The notes under the pieces: model-generated
Told to the model about the DNA's origin: nothing
Seen by the model: only the letters and a program-made list of their open reading frames with translations
The model's database searches: none
Assembly: GCF_030253575.1 (NCBI RefSeq)
Contig: NC_080568.1
Location: 4,501,501 to 4,565,500, forward strand
DNA: 64,000 nt
From: Rhododendron vialii
Lineage: Eukaryota; Streptophyta; Magnoliopsida; Ericales; Ericaceae
Reading direction: 5' to 3'
Made by a program: the position numbers and the translations under genes
Shown: positions 46,057 to 58,625 of the stretch, in pieces
Layout of the letters: each line of letters opens with the position of its first letter
Numbering within the stretch: position 1 is the stretch's first letter

Positions 46057-47340
46057 TTTAAATAATGATTTAATCAATTTTTTTTTAAAAATTCATTTTT
46101 AATTGTATTAGCACACACAAAACTTTTTACACCTTTCTCCTAAAAAAAAACTTTTTACACCCTTTATATATTAAAAAATTAATTGTTCAAATTTTCAATC
46201 CGTTTTAACCGATGTCAAGATTTTATTTTTCTGATCATTTTATCCTTAATGGTCATAATAAAATTTTGGCTTTAAAGCCTTTCAATAAGCACCCTAAGAG
46301 AGTTCTAAAACCAAATATAGAGGATAATTTGGTCTTTTCTCCTCTTAGCTCATCAGAAGTGGAAAATGAGAAATGGAAAAGGACCTCCGGCCTTGTTTTT
46401 GACTTCTGCTATGCATCTTCAAAATTGAAAAAATCATTCTCCCAAAACTCTTTTTCTTCCCCACCAGCCAAACGCCCAAAACTGAAAAAGTAGAAGTTAA
46501 AAAGGTGAAAATGAAGCGCCCAAAACAGGCACGTAGGGGAAGATGAGCTTTTCGACTTCTCATTTTTTACTTTTCCCATTTTGATTAACAAAAAGACTTA
46601 CGGAATGTATTCTGCACGTATCTCTCAAATACTAATTAAGTTATAAAATACATTTTGCTCATATCTCTCAAACACTTTACTAAATTCGAAACATATTTTA
46701 ACCATAATTCAAAAAGCTAATAAAGCAATAAATAAAATGCAAAAAGACAAAAAATGGGGCTCCCAAAAAATATGTCACTGCCTTGGGCTGTTACTCAAGA
46801 GAGTATACACTTGCAATCTAGTAGGCTCCTCTTAAGTCTTTGTTCAGTTGTCGGAAATATTGTATGAGAAATTGGTTCCCATAAAAAATGAATTGAGATG
46901 AAGTAAAGAAAAATTATATTTATTTTTCTATGTATGTCATGTTGACAAAAAATATTATAGGAAAACAAGAATTCCTTTATTTTGGCTAAGTCTATTTTGC
47001 AGGAAAGCAATTTTATTAAGAAAAAGTTGAAACTGTGGATCTTACAACTTTTCTAATAACTGAACACACAAAAAATTAGTATAAGAAAATTGATTTTTTC
47101 ATATTTTCCGTACAACTTAACCGACCTTACCTAACCAGAAAATCCTCTCTCCATATATGCATGTGTGTGTATATGTGTGTCTAGGAGACTGAAAAGTAGA
47201 AAAGCAAGTACTTCTGCTACTATATCACTGTATTGGGCTTGTAAACCACATCGTTGTGTCCATGAACATTCTTGATCCCAGTGTCGGTCTCGATTAAAAG
47301 ATTGATATTAGCATAACATAGTACGAAAGGGAGAATAAAC
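46057..47340. other. AT-rich intergenic region
   Basis: Short frames only. Bases around 46320-46560 contain AAAGTGAAAA-like palindromic segments of decayed MITE type. I see no gene or RNA. Confidence 0.5.
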
Positions 47341-47344
47341 ATTC

Positions 47345-47560
47345 AGGGTTGTCCAAGTGATAAGGACGAATGACTGATTTTAAGAATACTTTCCTTGGTT
47401 AGGGGTTTGATTCTCTACTAAATGAGTACCTTGATAGTAAGTTGGGGACCATGACTTGTGTGACCCCGTCCGCTAATTCCCTCCAAATTTGGGTTGCACA
47501 GTCGAATCCAATTGTGATTTGGATGTAAATTAAGTTGTTCCTTGATTATAAAAAAAAACA
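47345..47560 (+). mobile_element. tRNA-derived SINE
   Basis: A-box-like GTTGTCCAAGTGATAAGG, then B-box GGGGTTTGATTCTC about 50 bp later, a body, and a 3' end CTTGATTATAAAAAAAAA. The order and spacing match the other SINEs in the window. No certain target duplication was read. Confidence 0.7.
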
Positions 47561-47650
47561 TATATGCAAGTACGTAATAGGAGCACCCACAAAGGCCACC
47601 CAAGAATCCCATGTTGCCAAATTAATTAACCCATGTCGCAGTTGTAACAC

Positions 47651-47791
47651 CTTCTTTTTTTTTTCCCGCCTATAAACCGGTGGGTCGTGGTTAACAACTA
47701 AAGAGATTCGACATCTCTCCATATAGTAGTCGAACCTAACCTCTCTTTTGGAAGCCAAGAAGTACTATCAGATGAGCTAGGAGCCGCCTCT
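47651..47791 (-). mobile_element. Short tRNA-derived SINE copy
   Basis: On the minus strand: CTAGCTCATCTGATAGTACT (A-box region), AGGTTCGACTAC (B-box) and a terminal A-tail seen as poly-T at 47654-47664. It is flanked by AGTTGTAACAC and AGTTGCAACAC (one mismatch), a plausible target duplication. Confidence 0.7.
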
Positions 47792-47802
47792 AGTTGCAAC
47801 AC

Positions 47803-50451
47803 AATTTGTCACAATACGAATATATGATACAACACAACACGGTTCATAAAGGAATTGGGTCGTGTTTATGAGCCTTATTTAATTGGTCCATTTTGACAAG
47901 GCGTTCGCTTTTTTAGAGCTTGTTGAGAACACATACTAGAAAGTAAATCTATCAGATATCAACCAATACATGATCACAACGAACATCAAGAGACAAACAG
48001 ATTTCAATTTGGTGTGCCAATCTATTTTTTCAAAGATAAATATGTTTCAAAATCATACTTTATCACGCAGTCGGCATGAATTTTGAGAAGATCAATGTTC
48101 TAGACGAGTTCTTAAAAGTGAACAATTTTGACCATTGAAGTGGACTTAAAAAAGGTAGCAGGGGTGGATGGAAGCGCTAAGGACTATAGCAAACAAAAAT
48201 TGACTTCAAAGGTGATAATTCGACATGATCTAGTTTCGTTCGATATCACCGAACACGATCTACTCGACAGAGCTTAATGAAGGAAACAGATTCATGTGCC
48301 CGATTCAATTAATTAGAAACTAACGCTCAATGGAATTTGATATGATTTGAAGTGGGTTTGGAAAGAACCTAGAAAAAACCTGAAACTAGCCACCCTTTTG
48401 GGCTACCAGATATAATGGGGGGCAAACCAGAGGGAAGGCAGCATTCCTGATAACATGGGGGTAGCAAATTAGGATGGTCCCATGGGACCCATTGTCTCAA
48501 TCACACATAAACATGACACGCTTTTCAATTGTTTTTTTTTTCTTTTTTTTAGTATCAAGAGTCTGGTCCAACTTATACTCACATTGACTAATTTTGAAAA
48601 ACCAATCTCGCCATTTACTAGCAGGTGCCCCATTTAAAGCCAGAGAAAAAACTCTGTATAAATTAATCAAAAAAGAATTGATAGCGCCTAAAAGATTTCT
48701 AAACTAAAAACCTTAGAAAGAGTTGATTTGGTTCTTAAGTGCCTACTAAGTTAGGAATGGGGCAAAATTTTTTATTTTTTTTTGAAAAGCGAAAGCAATT
48801 TTATTAATATTCAAGAGAACAGTACAATTCGAGGGAAATGGGATAAAGGGCATCACAACGAGTGAATGACATCCTAATTATATTGGCACCCCAAACGCTC
48901 GATAATCATTTGCCACCCCAAATTCCAAAAGATTAACACCCATGAATAGTTGGCAAGGTTCCAACTACACAGTGTTTACACCCACAAAAGTTAAACGACA
49001 TGCACAAATAATAATGGAGCTAGCTGAGACACCATAACCATAAGAGAGATAAGGCTCCATATTTCGAGTAAACATCTAATGAGAAGATGATGATTGGTAT
49101 TTGTTTCAGCATAGCACCCAGCAATGATAGCATCTAATTGTCTTAATTCCTCCATGATGACAGCAAGATAGATAGCAGCAATACATCTCCAAGTATTTCA
49201 GCAACAACGGTACAAAATACCAGCATACTCCAAGTATAGCAGCAACAGCAGTTGAAACCCTCCAATAATAGCAATTGCCACATATCAATTCAGCATAATG
49301 CAAGGATATATGCTAAGACCTTGTTCGTTTTGGTTTTTGGATTCTCTCTCAGCGCACGGTCTCCAATAAATTTTCTCTCAATCGCTACTCTCATTTCTCT
49401 CTCTATCTATCTCCACTCAAAATCCAAAATCTAAAATCTAAACGAACAAGGTATATGTCTGTATTCCTTCATGACGACAGCAAGAAAATGTAGCATTTAC
49501 AGCTCCTAAGTATGGCAGCAACAACAGTAAAAACACCAATAATAGCCTCCAATAATAGCAGCAGCAGCAGTTAAAAAGTAGGGGCAAATTTAGATCACTA
49601 TCAGTTAAAAAGTAGCTAGCTAGGGTGGTTGTATGGTTTTCCAATCTTGGATCCTTTTCCCCACTGTATCATTTTTCCAAGGAAAAACAAATCATAATAC
49701 TATATGCCTAGATGGAGTATGAGAATATAATCCTATATTAAAGAACACTTCAATGCACGAAGCTTCCACCACCACCACCACCACGAAGAACATAAACATT
49801 TATGTTCAAGGTGCCAAAAATTAATGAAAGATAAAGTGTGGGGGATGATATGGTATAATTAATTTTTAGTTTGACAATTGATTATCCTACCTAAATTGCT
49901 CGCACCTCAACTATTCTTGAGATTATGAAGTTAATGACCATCTCCAAACCTTTGTCGATCGTTCAGTTGCCTTTCTTTTTGAAGCTAATAAAACATTGTT
50001 TTCCAAGATTTGGGCACTAATGTCAAAGACATAAATATTTATGCATTTACAATTGTACTCAATCATGTCGTCGTAATTTTATTGAGACCATCTCCGAGCC
50101 ATGCTCTTTTCTCTTATCATATTTGAGTGAAAGTTTGGCCAAAAACCTAAGTGGTTGATATTGAGCTTGCACTCCCATGTTTAGAATCAATTTTTTACCA
50201 AAACAGTTTTTCAAAGCAAGTGCTTCTCCTCCTCTAAAGAAGAATATTTAATTGAAAGGTTGCATTTATTCGAAGGAAATATATAGTTACACATAATTCA
50301 AAAAGCTAGATGCGTGTTAACTCGTGGATAAGGTAGAGTGTTGAAAAACATCATGTAGGAGTACTATATGTGACAATACTTTTCCTATCCCAACTGCTGA
50401 TGAAAGGCTTGCATCCAAGACAAGCTGATTATTCTCCTGGGGAGCACCAAC
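47803..50451. other. Intergenic region, no gene recognised
   Basis: AT-rich with scattered short frames. It includes a MITE at 49325-49451 and two diverged stretches rich in AGCAGCAACA motifs (about 49100-49270 and 49475-49580). Confidence 0.5.
49325..49451. mobile_element. MITE with CCTTGTTCGTTT ends
   Basis: Left end CCTTGTTCGTTTTGG and right end AAACGAACAAGG are inverted repeats about 130 bp apart, with TCCAAAATC inside. It is a small non-autonomous DNA element. Confidence 0.65.
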
Positions 50452-50459
50452 CCGACACC

Positions 50460-50839
50460 CAGTGGTGGACCGAGGGGTGCAAGCGGGGGTCCGGGTCCCT
50501 GCACACTTCCCAATTATCCCAAGAACTATACTATGTTTTCAAGTTAATTTGAAAAAGTTCTATAGGATTAGCCTTGGCATGCAAGTCTCTTGAGTGAAAA
50601 AAAAAATCAAAAAAGTTTCTATTTATGTGTGAACAAAAACCTTAAAATTTCAAGTTATCAACCAATTTTCAGTCGTGATTATAGAATTAAATATGGTTCT
50701 GCATATGTACACAATCTCGTCTTCTTTTAAGAAACTGTAAGTAACAATATTTATATTAATGACCGTATTTTTTATTCATGTAAAAATAAAATTAATCCGG
50801 GCCCCTACTAAGTATGTACAAAGTTTGCGTCTACCACTG
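50460..50839. mobile_element. Non-autonomous hAT-type element (CAGTGG...CCACTG)
   Basis: The termini CAGTGGTGGACCGAGGGGTG and TTTGCGTCTACCACTG are imperfect inverted repeats. They are flanked by CCGACACC and CCTTCACC, which agree at six of eight positions, an ageing 8-bp target duplication. There is no transposase inside. Confidence 0.7.
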
Positions 50840-50847
50840 CCTTCACC

Positions 50848-52939
50848 ACCACACATTAGTATGAGTGCCACATACTTTGTGATGGAACTCATATTATGAT
50901 TGTACATGTAATGAGAAGAATCTTCAATGAATACCACATAACCATGTCTTAGCGGCATGGGGTAACTTTTAGGCTTTGGAGATGTGTTTATGAAAACTAA
51001 ACTTGTATTATTTTATCATGCATGGTTGTACCATTTCAACAAATTTACCCTTGCTTCAACATGAAAGCTCAGATGGAATTAATTTTCTTTCAAAAAACAA
51101 AAACAGGTAATTAATTTGGGGGGTGGGAATGCTAAAATGCTAGTGTGGGTCTGAGTCACCAACACATGTGGATTGTCTCGTGTGTCCTTTCTTTAAAAAA
51201 ATGGATATATAGAATGAGAAGGAGACATCGCTTTCACTTACTTTCTGTATCCACGGAAAGGGCTTTGTGTTACACACAGGAGGGTGGGAGACAGATGATC
51301 AAGCTGTAAATCTAGATATTTTGGGTTCGAAATTCGGCAGCGCCTTTGAGCCGGGCTACAAAAGAGAATAATCTCTTTCAATTTCTGCGTGGATGACCTG
51401 CTTTTGAACGGACTGAAAAAAGATTTAGTTAAAATTAAAATGCGCGTAAGCTGGTCTGAACACCCTGCACAGAGAGAGAGAGAGAGGGAGAGAGAGGGAG
51501 AAGGAGGCCCATCATCTTTTGTGGAAGAAGTGGGGAACAAAACAACATATAAGATGGTAAGCTGCTTTGAATATACTCCACTAATATAAAGCATGTCATG
51601 ATATGTGAAGGAGACAAATGTGGATACCAATGTATATTGATTTATAGTACTACTCCAATTCGTAGGTGATGATAGATAATACAGTTTGAAGGGCAATAGT
51701 ACATATATACCCGAAACCCAAAGACAGAGAAAAAGAGAACAATGATATAACCAAAAGTAGTCATAAAGCATGTACTAATCAGAAGGACAAATTCGGGCAT
51801 GCATGCATAGGCACTAACTTGTGTTTAGAAAAGTGAATCTACTGTGTATCTTGTTTGCACATTGATGAGAAAAGTGTCGGTTCGATGCGTACGCTTAGTT
51901 GGAGTTCATCGTTTAATATTCAGGTTTAAGTTTTCATAGTCGCTTAGTGCGTTTTCAATCCATCTCTAAACCTCCATCCAAAATGAGAATGAATATGACA
52001 TATTGGAGAGATTTTGAAATTTATTTTCACTTTTTGCACTTTATGAGAGAATTTAAGAGGGACCCATCGTATTTTTTAGATATTTGGGTTTTCAAATTGC
52101 CTTTGGTTCTCCAAATATGAAGACCCTACTCCTATTTTGGAGACAATTTTTTAAAAAATATGATGAGTCCCTCTTAGATTCTCTCTTGAAGTGCAAAAAA
52201 ATGGGAATAAATTACAAATTTTTTCTCCAATGAGTCACATCCGGTCTCCATTTTGGACTTGTAGAGATGGGTCGGAGATGCTCTTAGCGGGCTTAAACAT
52301 GTTCTTTCGTGCCCGTAGGACACGAATATGGATGAATATAATGCGGTGTGGAACAATTTGTTCTTGTTCCCAAAAAATGGACAATTAATGAATTGAACAA
52401 TTCTTTGTTCAGCTTATTGATCTGGTCAATTAGGATTGCAGTTGTGTATCATTGTAATGGTTGGCTTTGTTGGGTGCCTCTAGACTGAGTCTATCTATGA
52501 TTTAAAAAAAAAAAAAAAGGAGGTTAAATTATTTTTTCATCATCGGAGTACTCATTATTTTGTTTTTTGACCTCTTCCGAAGGTATAAATGCGATTTAGG
52601 AAGAGAATGTGACATTCCTAGTGATAAATAGGACTCAAACTTAGTCATCATATAAAAGCAAGTGTTTCAAACATGGATCGGGTCAACCATTCGTCTTTCA
52701 TAAGATCAAAAAAAACAAAAACAAAAGAAGAAGAAGAAACAATCCGCCGTTCACCTGATCACTTAACAAGATACAATTCTCATGGCATTGCTCGAGCATC
52801 ATTGCTTAGTTAGTCGTTTGTAAAAGCGGCTCATGACATTGCTCGAGCAGCTTTGCTTACTGTGTAATTGTTGCTATTTATATTATGGGTTGATATTGTC
52901 CAAAATAAATATACACAATTCTCTTTCACATATTTAAAA
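50848..52939. other. Intergenic region, no gene recognised
   Basis: A short GA tract at 51473-51503. The rest is AT-rich sequence with no coherent exon or RNA. Confidence 0.5.
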
Positions 52940-53140
52940 AAAAAGGGGAATGATAATACCACTGCATTTTTTACCAATGCCACCCTCCTTTTTATCTTGT
53001 AGTGTATGAATTTACACAATAATCCATGCATTTTGTGAAAAGTATTGCATTGAGGGATAAATTAGTAAATTCACCTAACTAAAAGACAAAAGGGGCATGA
53101 CATTGGTAAAAAGGGGAGTGACATTATCTTTGGCCTAAAA
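52940..53140. mobile_element. Palindromic MITE
   Basis: Left GATAATACCACTGCATTTTT and ACCAATGCCACC are mirrored by GGCATGACATTGGTAAAA and GGGGAGTGACATTATC on the right. About 200 bp. Confidence 0.6.
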
Positions 53141-53392
53141 AAAAATGTTCATGCAAAATGGCGGTGAAATGATTGAGTAAAATAGGATTGTAAAACGAAA
53201 ATTTTCTTCCAAGTATAACAAGTGGTAATTAATCCTCATTCGACTTCCACTAGGAACACAAGACAAAATGGAAAACATCACAAGTTCTCAAAAAATAAAA
53301 GTTATAAGGTTTATTTCCCAACACAAATAATCAACTCACTGAGCCTTACCCTAATCTAAACCACCCCCCCCCCCCCCCACAAACATATTCAT

Positions 53393-53483
<91 letters not shown>
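53393..53483. repeat. (CT)n microsatellite beside poly-C
   Basis: About 90 bp of CT dinucleotides with one GT interruption, immediately after a C homopolymer of about 15 bases. Confidence 0.95.
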
Positions 53484-53486
<3 letters not shown>

Positions 53487-55594
53487 GAGATTTTGTGTGA
53501 GGATGAAGTTTGGTGATGAGAACCTAATGTCCTTAAAATAATTCATATTCTCTCGTCTCATTTAAATTATCACTTTTTTTAACAGATTTAAATTGTTAGG
53601 TTAGGAATCAAGCAATTTTTAGAATTGTATGGGAATACACATTTAAAATACAAACTCCAGAAATAACCGTGTCTCAAACTGTTAGATGTATGCGGTTTTC
53701 GTTAGAAGTTTATACTAAAAGTCGCACTTTATAATGGATTGATATATAACTCGTTATTTATAAATCAATTTATCTCTTTTTAATGATCCAAAATCCTTAT
53801 GGGTAATATTTGTATAATATTATCGTAACTGAGTCTGTCTTGACTACATAGAATAATACACGATTTAATTTATTGTGCTAGTATGTTTTGTATGTATTGA
53901 ACATGACTGCTTTGATGTAATTGCATGTCTTTATATTGACTTAGGGGGTGTTTTCACTAACAATTTTGGGCTACAACTTATAGCATTTTAGCTTATTGTT
54001 CACACTAAGCAACAAGTTTTGCATCCAATCACTTATCAAAAAAATTTTTTTTTTGCATCCTATCTACAATTTATTGGTTAATGAAAATAATTTGACATTT
54101 TTCAACAACACTCTCTCTCAACAAACTTAAATTTTTTTTAACAACTTATTGATCGGTGAAAACAACTTGACATTTTTCAACAATACAAGTGATCCTTAAG
54201 TTATTGTCTACCAGAAATACCTCCTTGCTAGTAAGGGATTTTACAACCCCTGTAGAGCGGTGTAGAGTGGTCGATCTGGCTGCTCATCTCAATAATCGAC
54301 GGCTTGAATCTTAACTGAGTGATGAACGGTTTAAGTTTGTATGCGGACGGCCCGTTTGAATGGAGGATATGATTTTGGGTGAATATAGAAGAAAGGTGAA
54401 TTTGAAGGTGTATATGGAATGAGAGATGATGTGTAAGAATGGTGGACCCATCTCATAAGAAAAAGTGAATTTGTAATCCAGTGTTTGGATGATTTTTCAG
54501 AACGGGGATATGGAATGTGGAAATGGGGAGATAAGTTGTTAAATGACTTAATTGCCCCTATTTTGATTAATTAACAAAACGTAATTATATTTTAAACAAA
54601 ATCTGTTTTTGAACAAAGATTATTTTTTAACAAAGATTATTTGAACAGAAACATGTTTTTTCCCAATTTTTTTTTTAAAAACATGGTTTTGTTCGATTAA
54701 CCTTTTAGTTTTAGTTTTAATTTAGTTTTCAATCATTACCATATTTCTTTTTCCAATCATTACCTCATTTCTCCAATTATTACTTTCTTATCTATCTTTA
54801 TCTCTCTCCAATCATTACCTCTATCTTCAATCATTACTCTATTTCTCTCTCCATCCACTACTAAAACTAAACTAAACTAAACTCCCAACAAAACAAAACC
54901 GTAATTTTTTTCTCTTCTCATTTTACTCCCCACCACTGCTACTACCTCTTCCCCATCCCATATTTTTCCCCATCCTCATTTCTATCGCCTCCAGCCTCCT
55001 CCCTCCACCACCGCCTCCCTCTCTCCTCCAAACCCGCTCCTCCAGACTCCACTCGCCAAAACCCTAATCCGCCACACCGTCTTCGCCCACTCCCGATTTG
55101 ATTACTCCGACACTGACAATCAGCAACCTCCTTTTTCTTCGATAACTCTCTCTTTTCTGTGTGTGTGTGTGTCGATTTGTCCCCGTGAATAAGAGAAAAG
55201 CGAAGGGCAATTCAGTCATTTGCCAACCCCTCATATCCAACGACATGGGGTACCCCCATAGTTGCAAATCCATCTGTGGGGTGGATTACAACTCCGAAAT
55301 TACCAAATCAGGGTGCAAATCGGGGTGAATTTTTTTCAATTCCAAAGACCGGAGAATATGAGATACTGGATTTCATCTCCGACCGCATCGCATATCCGGA
55401 GCCATATCCGCCATCCAAACTAGCCGGAAGGGTTTTAATGGGAGAATTGAGAAGTCAGACGCGGTAATACGACTACACCAAATAAATAAAGCAATAAAGA
55501 GCGGTCCCAAGTAGTAAAAATACTGTATGCATGAATCGTACATACTTCTTCTAGCGCAATTACTGCACATATCACATGTAGGGCCTACTGAACG

Positions 55595-55744
55595 AGCGAT
55601 TATTCCATGCCTCTGAGGCATGGTCATGTGGTGCTCCAAGGGCTTTCTGCACCACACAAATATGTGGCTCGCACATATTTGTGTGGTGCAGAGAGCCATT
55701 GGGGCACCACATGGCCATGCCCCAAGGGCATAGTATAATTTTTG
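55595..55744. mobile_element. Hairpin MITE with 10-bp target duplication
   Basis: A 150-bp near-perfect palindrome (GTGGTGC, GCACCACACAAATATGTG and their complements) is flanked by perfect direct repeats CTACTGAACG at 55585-55594 and 55745-55754. A 9-10-bp duplication suggests mobilisation by a Mutator-type transposase. Confidence 0.8.
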
Positions 55745-58386
55745 CTACTGAACGCCCTTTTTGTTTTTTTAATATGCGGCCAAGCTCATGCTCATAACGA
55801 CTAGGAAACGGATCCTCTTTGGTCTAAAGGGTCAACTTTTTCGTGAAAGAGTTTTTGAACAAATCTTAATCATTCATTGTAGAAATGGACGGTCCATGCA
55901 TGGTAGGTCTCGTCCAGTCCAAACTTTTAGACTGTAGAACAGTTTTTGAACGAATCCGAACAGATGAATATACGCATTTAAAAAATGACACAAACTACGA
56001 GATTGCACGAACAAAATGGAATAACCCTGTTCGGCTAAAAAAGCCATTGGCTTTCCCTCCAAAAATAAGCCAAATAAATCCACATAAAAACAAAAATAAG
56101 CCAATAAGCCACTTTTTTCGTCTTTATTCAAAAAATATTGGATTTCGATCAAAATTTTATACTTTTTATATTCCTCTCGTCATGAAGATGCAATAATCTC
56201 CAAAAAAAATGAGGATAAGCCAAGTGATACGAAAAAAATTGGAATAAGAACAAAAAATAAATCACTTTAACTTATTTGTCCGAACACCCCCTAAGTGAAG
56301 TAAGACATTATTTTTGCCGATCCCACAATCAATCGAATAATTGTGTGGAGAGCACACTCATCAACAACCGGTATTGGCGTTAGGCTCTAATGGGTTGTAC
56401 TTTTTCCATTTTTTAAGTTCGATGGGTTGTACTAAACGTTCGTTCCACTTCCACGGGTAAAACAACATTCCTCCCATCGCCACGTGTACGGTCCTTATCT
56501 CTTCTCATTGCAAACGACTTTTATTTCCTGCGGATGGCATGCTTTTTAAACAAATTTAACTTATTTTCGTATATTCTGGCTTTTTGTTATTGCCAGTGAC
56601 CTTTTTTGGTTTTCTAAATTTTTTTTCAACCATTTGAATTTGTCTTGAAGAAAAGATATAATGAGTGGAGATAGATAAATAGATAGAGAACCATGAAGAG
56701 AGTAAAATTTTTTTCTCAAAACTTATAAAAAAACAAAGTGCGGTGTAACAAAAAACAGGGACTAAAACTTAGAAAAAGCTAAGAAAAAAATATACTGCAA
56801 AAGAGCAGTTAGTTTTGAATAACTTTTTCTCTAATGAAATTTTACGATTTTCATTCGTTATCTAATACTTCCGAAATTTCCTTATCACGAAAAATGCTTA
56901 ATTTAACAGAATTGATTGCAAAACAAATTTTTTTATGTAAATTCAAAAATAATTCCAAATAATTAATTAACTTAGGCCAAACATAGCATTAGTAACTGGG
57001 GTGTGGATCCCACCAGGGGTCCACTTATCGACAACCTGAATCATATATTTTGGTACTTTTTATATATGTCCAGATCATGATATATGTTTGGTTCGTTTCA
57101 TGTCCAGATCATTTTAATTTCATTTTTACAAAAATGGTATATACAAGAAGTACTTAAACAAAATGGACGCGATGATAGTATTATGTTACCATATTTGCTA
57201 AATTTTAAAATAATGTTTCCTTTTAGACTACTATGTTTTTTCTTTATGTTACCCCTCAATAATTAGAAAGGGGGTGCATTATTATTATTATTATTATTAT
57301 TGAACAGCTTTGGGGTGCATTATGACACACATCCGAATAAGGGTCTATATTGTAGTCGTTCTCTTCACTTCGTCCTCGCTTAATAGTCCCTTGACTCCCT
57401 TTTAAAAATTACAACTTAATGATGGGAGACTTAATTTTTGTCTATATAGGCCAAGAATTTTAGGATGTAAACATAAGTAATTAACCATGTAATGTCATGG
57501 TAATTTAACCCTGTAACGGTTTGAATATGTCATGTTATATTTTTTTATGGTAATTTAGCCATGTTTCGTGTAATAAGATCAATATAAAATATGACTTTTT
57601 ATTGTCTGATTGGCCAACTCGAAGAATAAAGAAATTGCAAAGATGTGGTCAACTTATCATGTTATATTCCTAAAAATATCGATTCCTCAAATACATTCCA
57701 TGATAAAAAAAAGTAATCAATCATATTGAAATTTACTAAATCCCATTGAATTAGGAAAATAATCCAATCCAATCTCACTAAATTGGAAAAACAATCTAAT
57801 CCAATCTCACTAAATTAGAAAGCAGTATAACATAATATATGTATATCATAGTGAAAAGGGTAAGAAAGGTAATTCACATCCTAAAATGATGAAAACATAA
57901 GCACGAAAAAAAGGCAAGATGAATTCTTACATGACATTGATAATGAGGATGGATATTTAAATATTCTATTTTTTGGAGACTTCTCTTAGTTTTGCGCCAA
58001 ATTTTTGTGAATTATTGATTCGTCTTAACGATAGAAATCAGAAAAGTAAACAAGTTTTTGAGAATTTATCTTAAGTAGTAAAACTATAATTTTTTGGGTT
58101 TTCTGATTTCTTTCAGGCAAATTAATAATCAAAAAATTTATCTTATTTATTCACGTGTTTATATCTGGTCACATTAACGTTCTACATATATAGATGTTTA
58201 TTACATGCTAGGCCTATTGGATTACTGCTGTTTTTCCCGAGGGGCACAAGGGTATGTTTGGAATTTCCCATGCCTCCATCCATTACTCTTAAACATTTCT
58301 AGCATACCTGGTCACAAAATCGAACTAGTTACAAAAGGAAACCAAAGTTTTGCTTCGTTTTGTCCTCTTCCATAGCCAGATAAAGA

Positions 58387-58422
<36 letters not shown>

Positions 58423-58625
58423 GAGAGGGAGACTTTAGAATCTAGAGAGAAAGAGAGTGTGTGTGTGTGTGATATGTGACATGTACAGTCTACTCGGGAA
58501 GCCAAGCGCATGATGGAACGTAACCACAGCCGGCAAAACCCTCCCGCCACCACCACTGCCGTTCAACCCCTCTAAATTCCACCGTTAAAAACTTAAACCC
58601 CCACTTTCCACCATTCCAAACCGCC

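Larger units (their letters stand above)
53141..58625. other. Intergenic region upstream of the terminal-ear1-like gene
   Basis: Holds a poly-C run (about 53364-53378) directly followed by a long (CT)n tract (53393-53483), a hairpin element at 55595-55744, an (ATT)n tract near 57278-57300 and AT-rich filler. Its last 300 bp include a (GA)n run at 58389-58422 and a (GT)n run at 58457-58470, probably in the promoter or 5' UTR of the next gene. No other gene was recognised. Confidence 0.5.

Noticed and set aside
46212..46563. 93-residue plus-strand frame with Lys/Pro tail
   Set aside because: Lies in decayed MITE sequence with an inverse frame opposite; no homology recognised.
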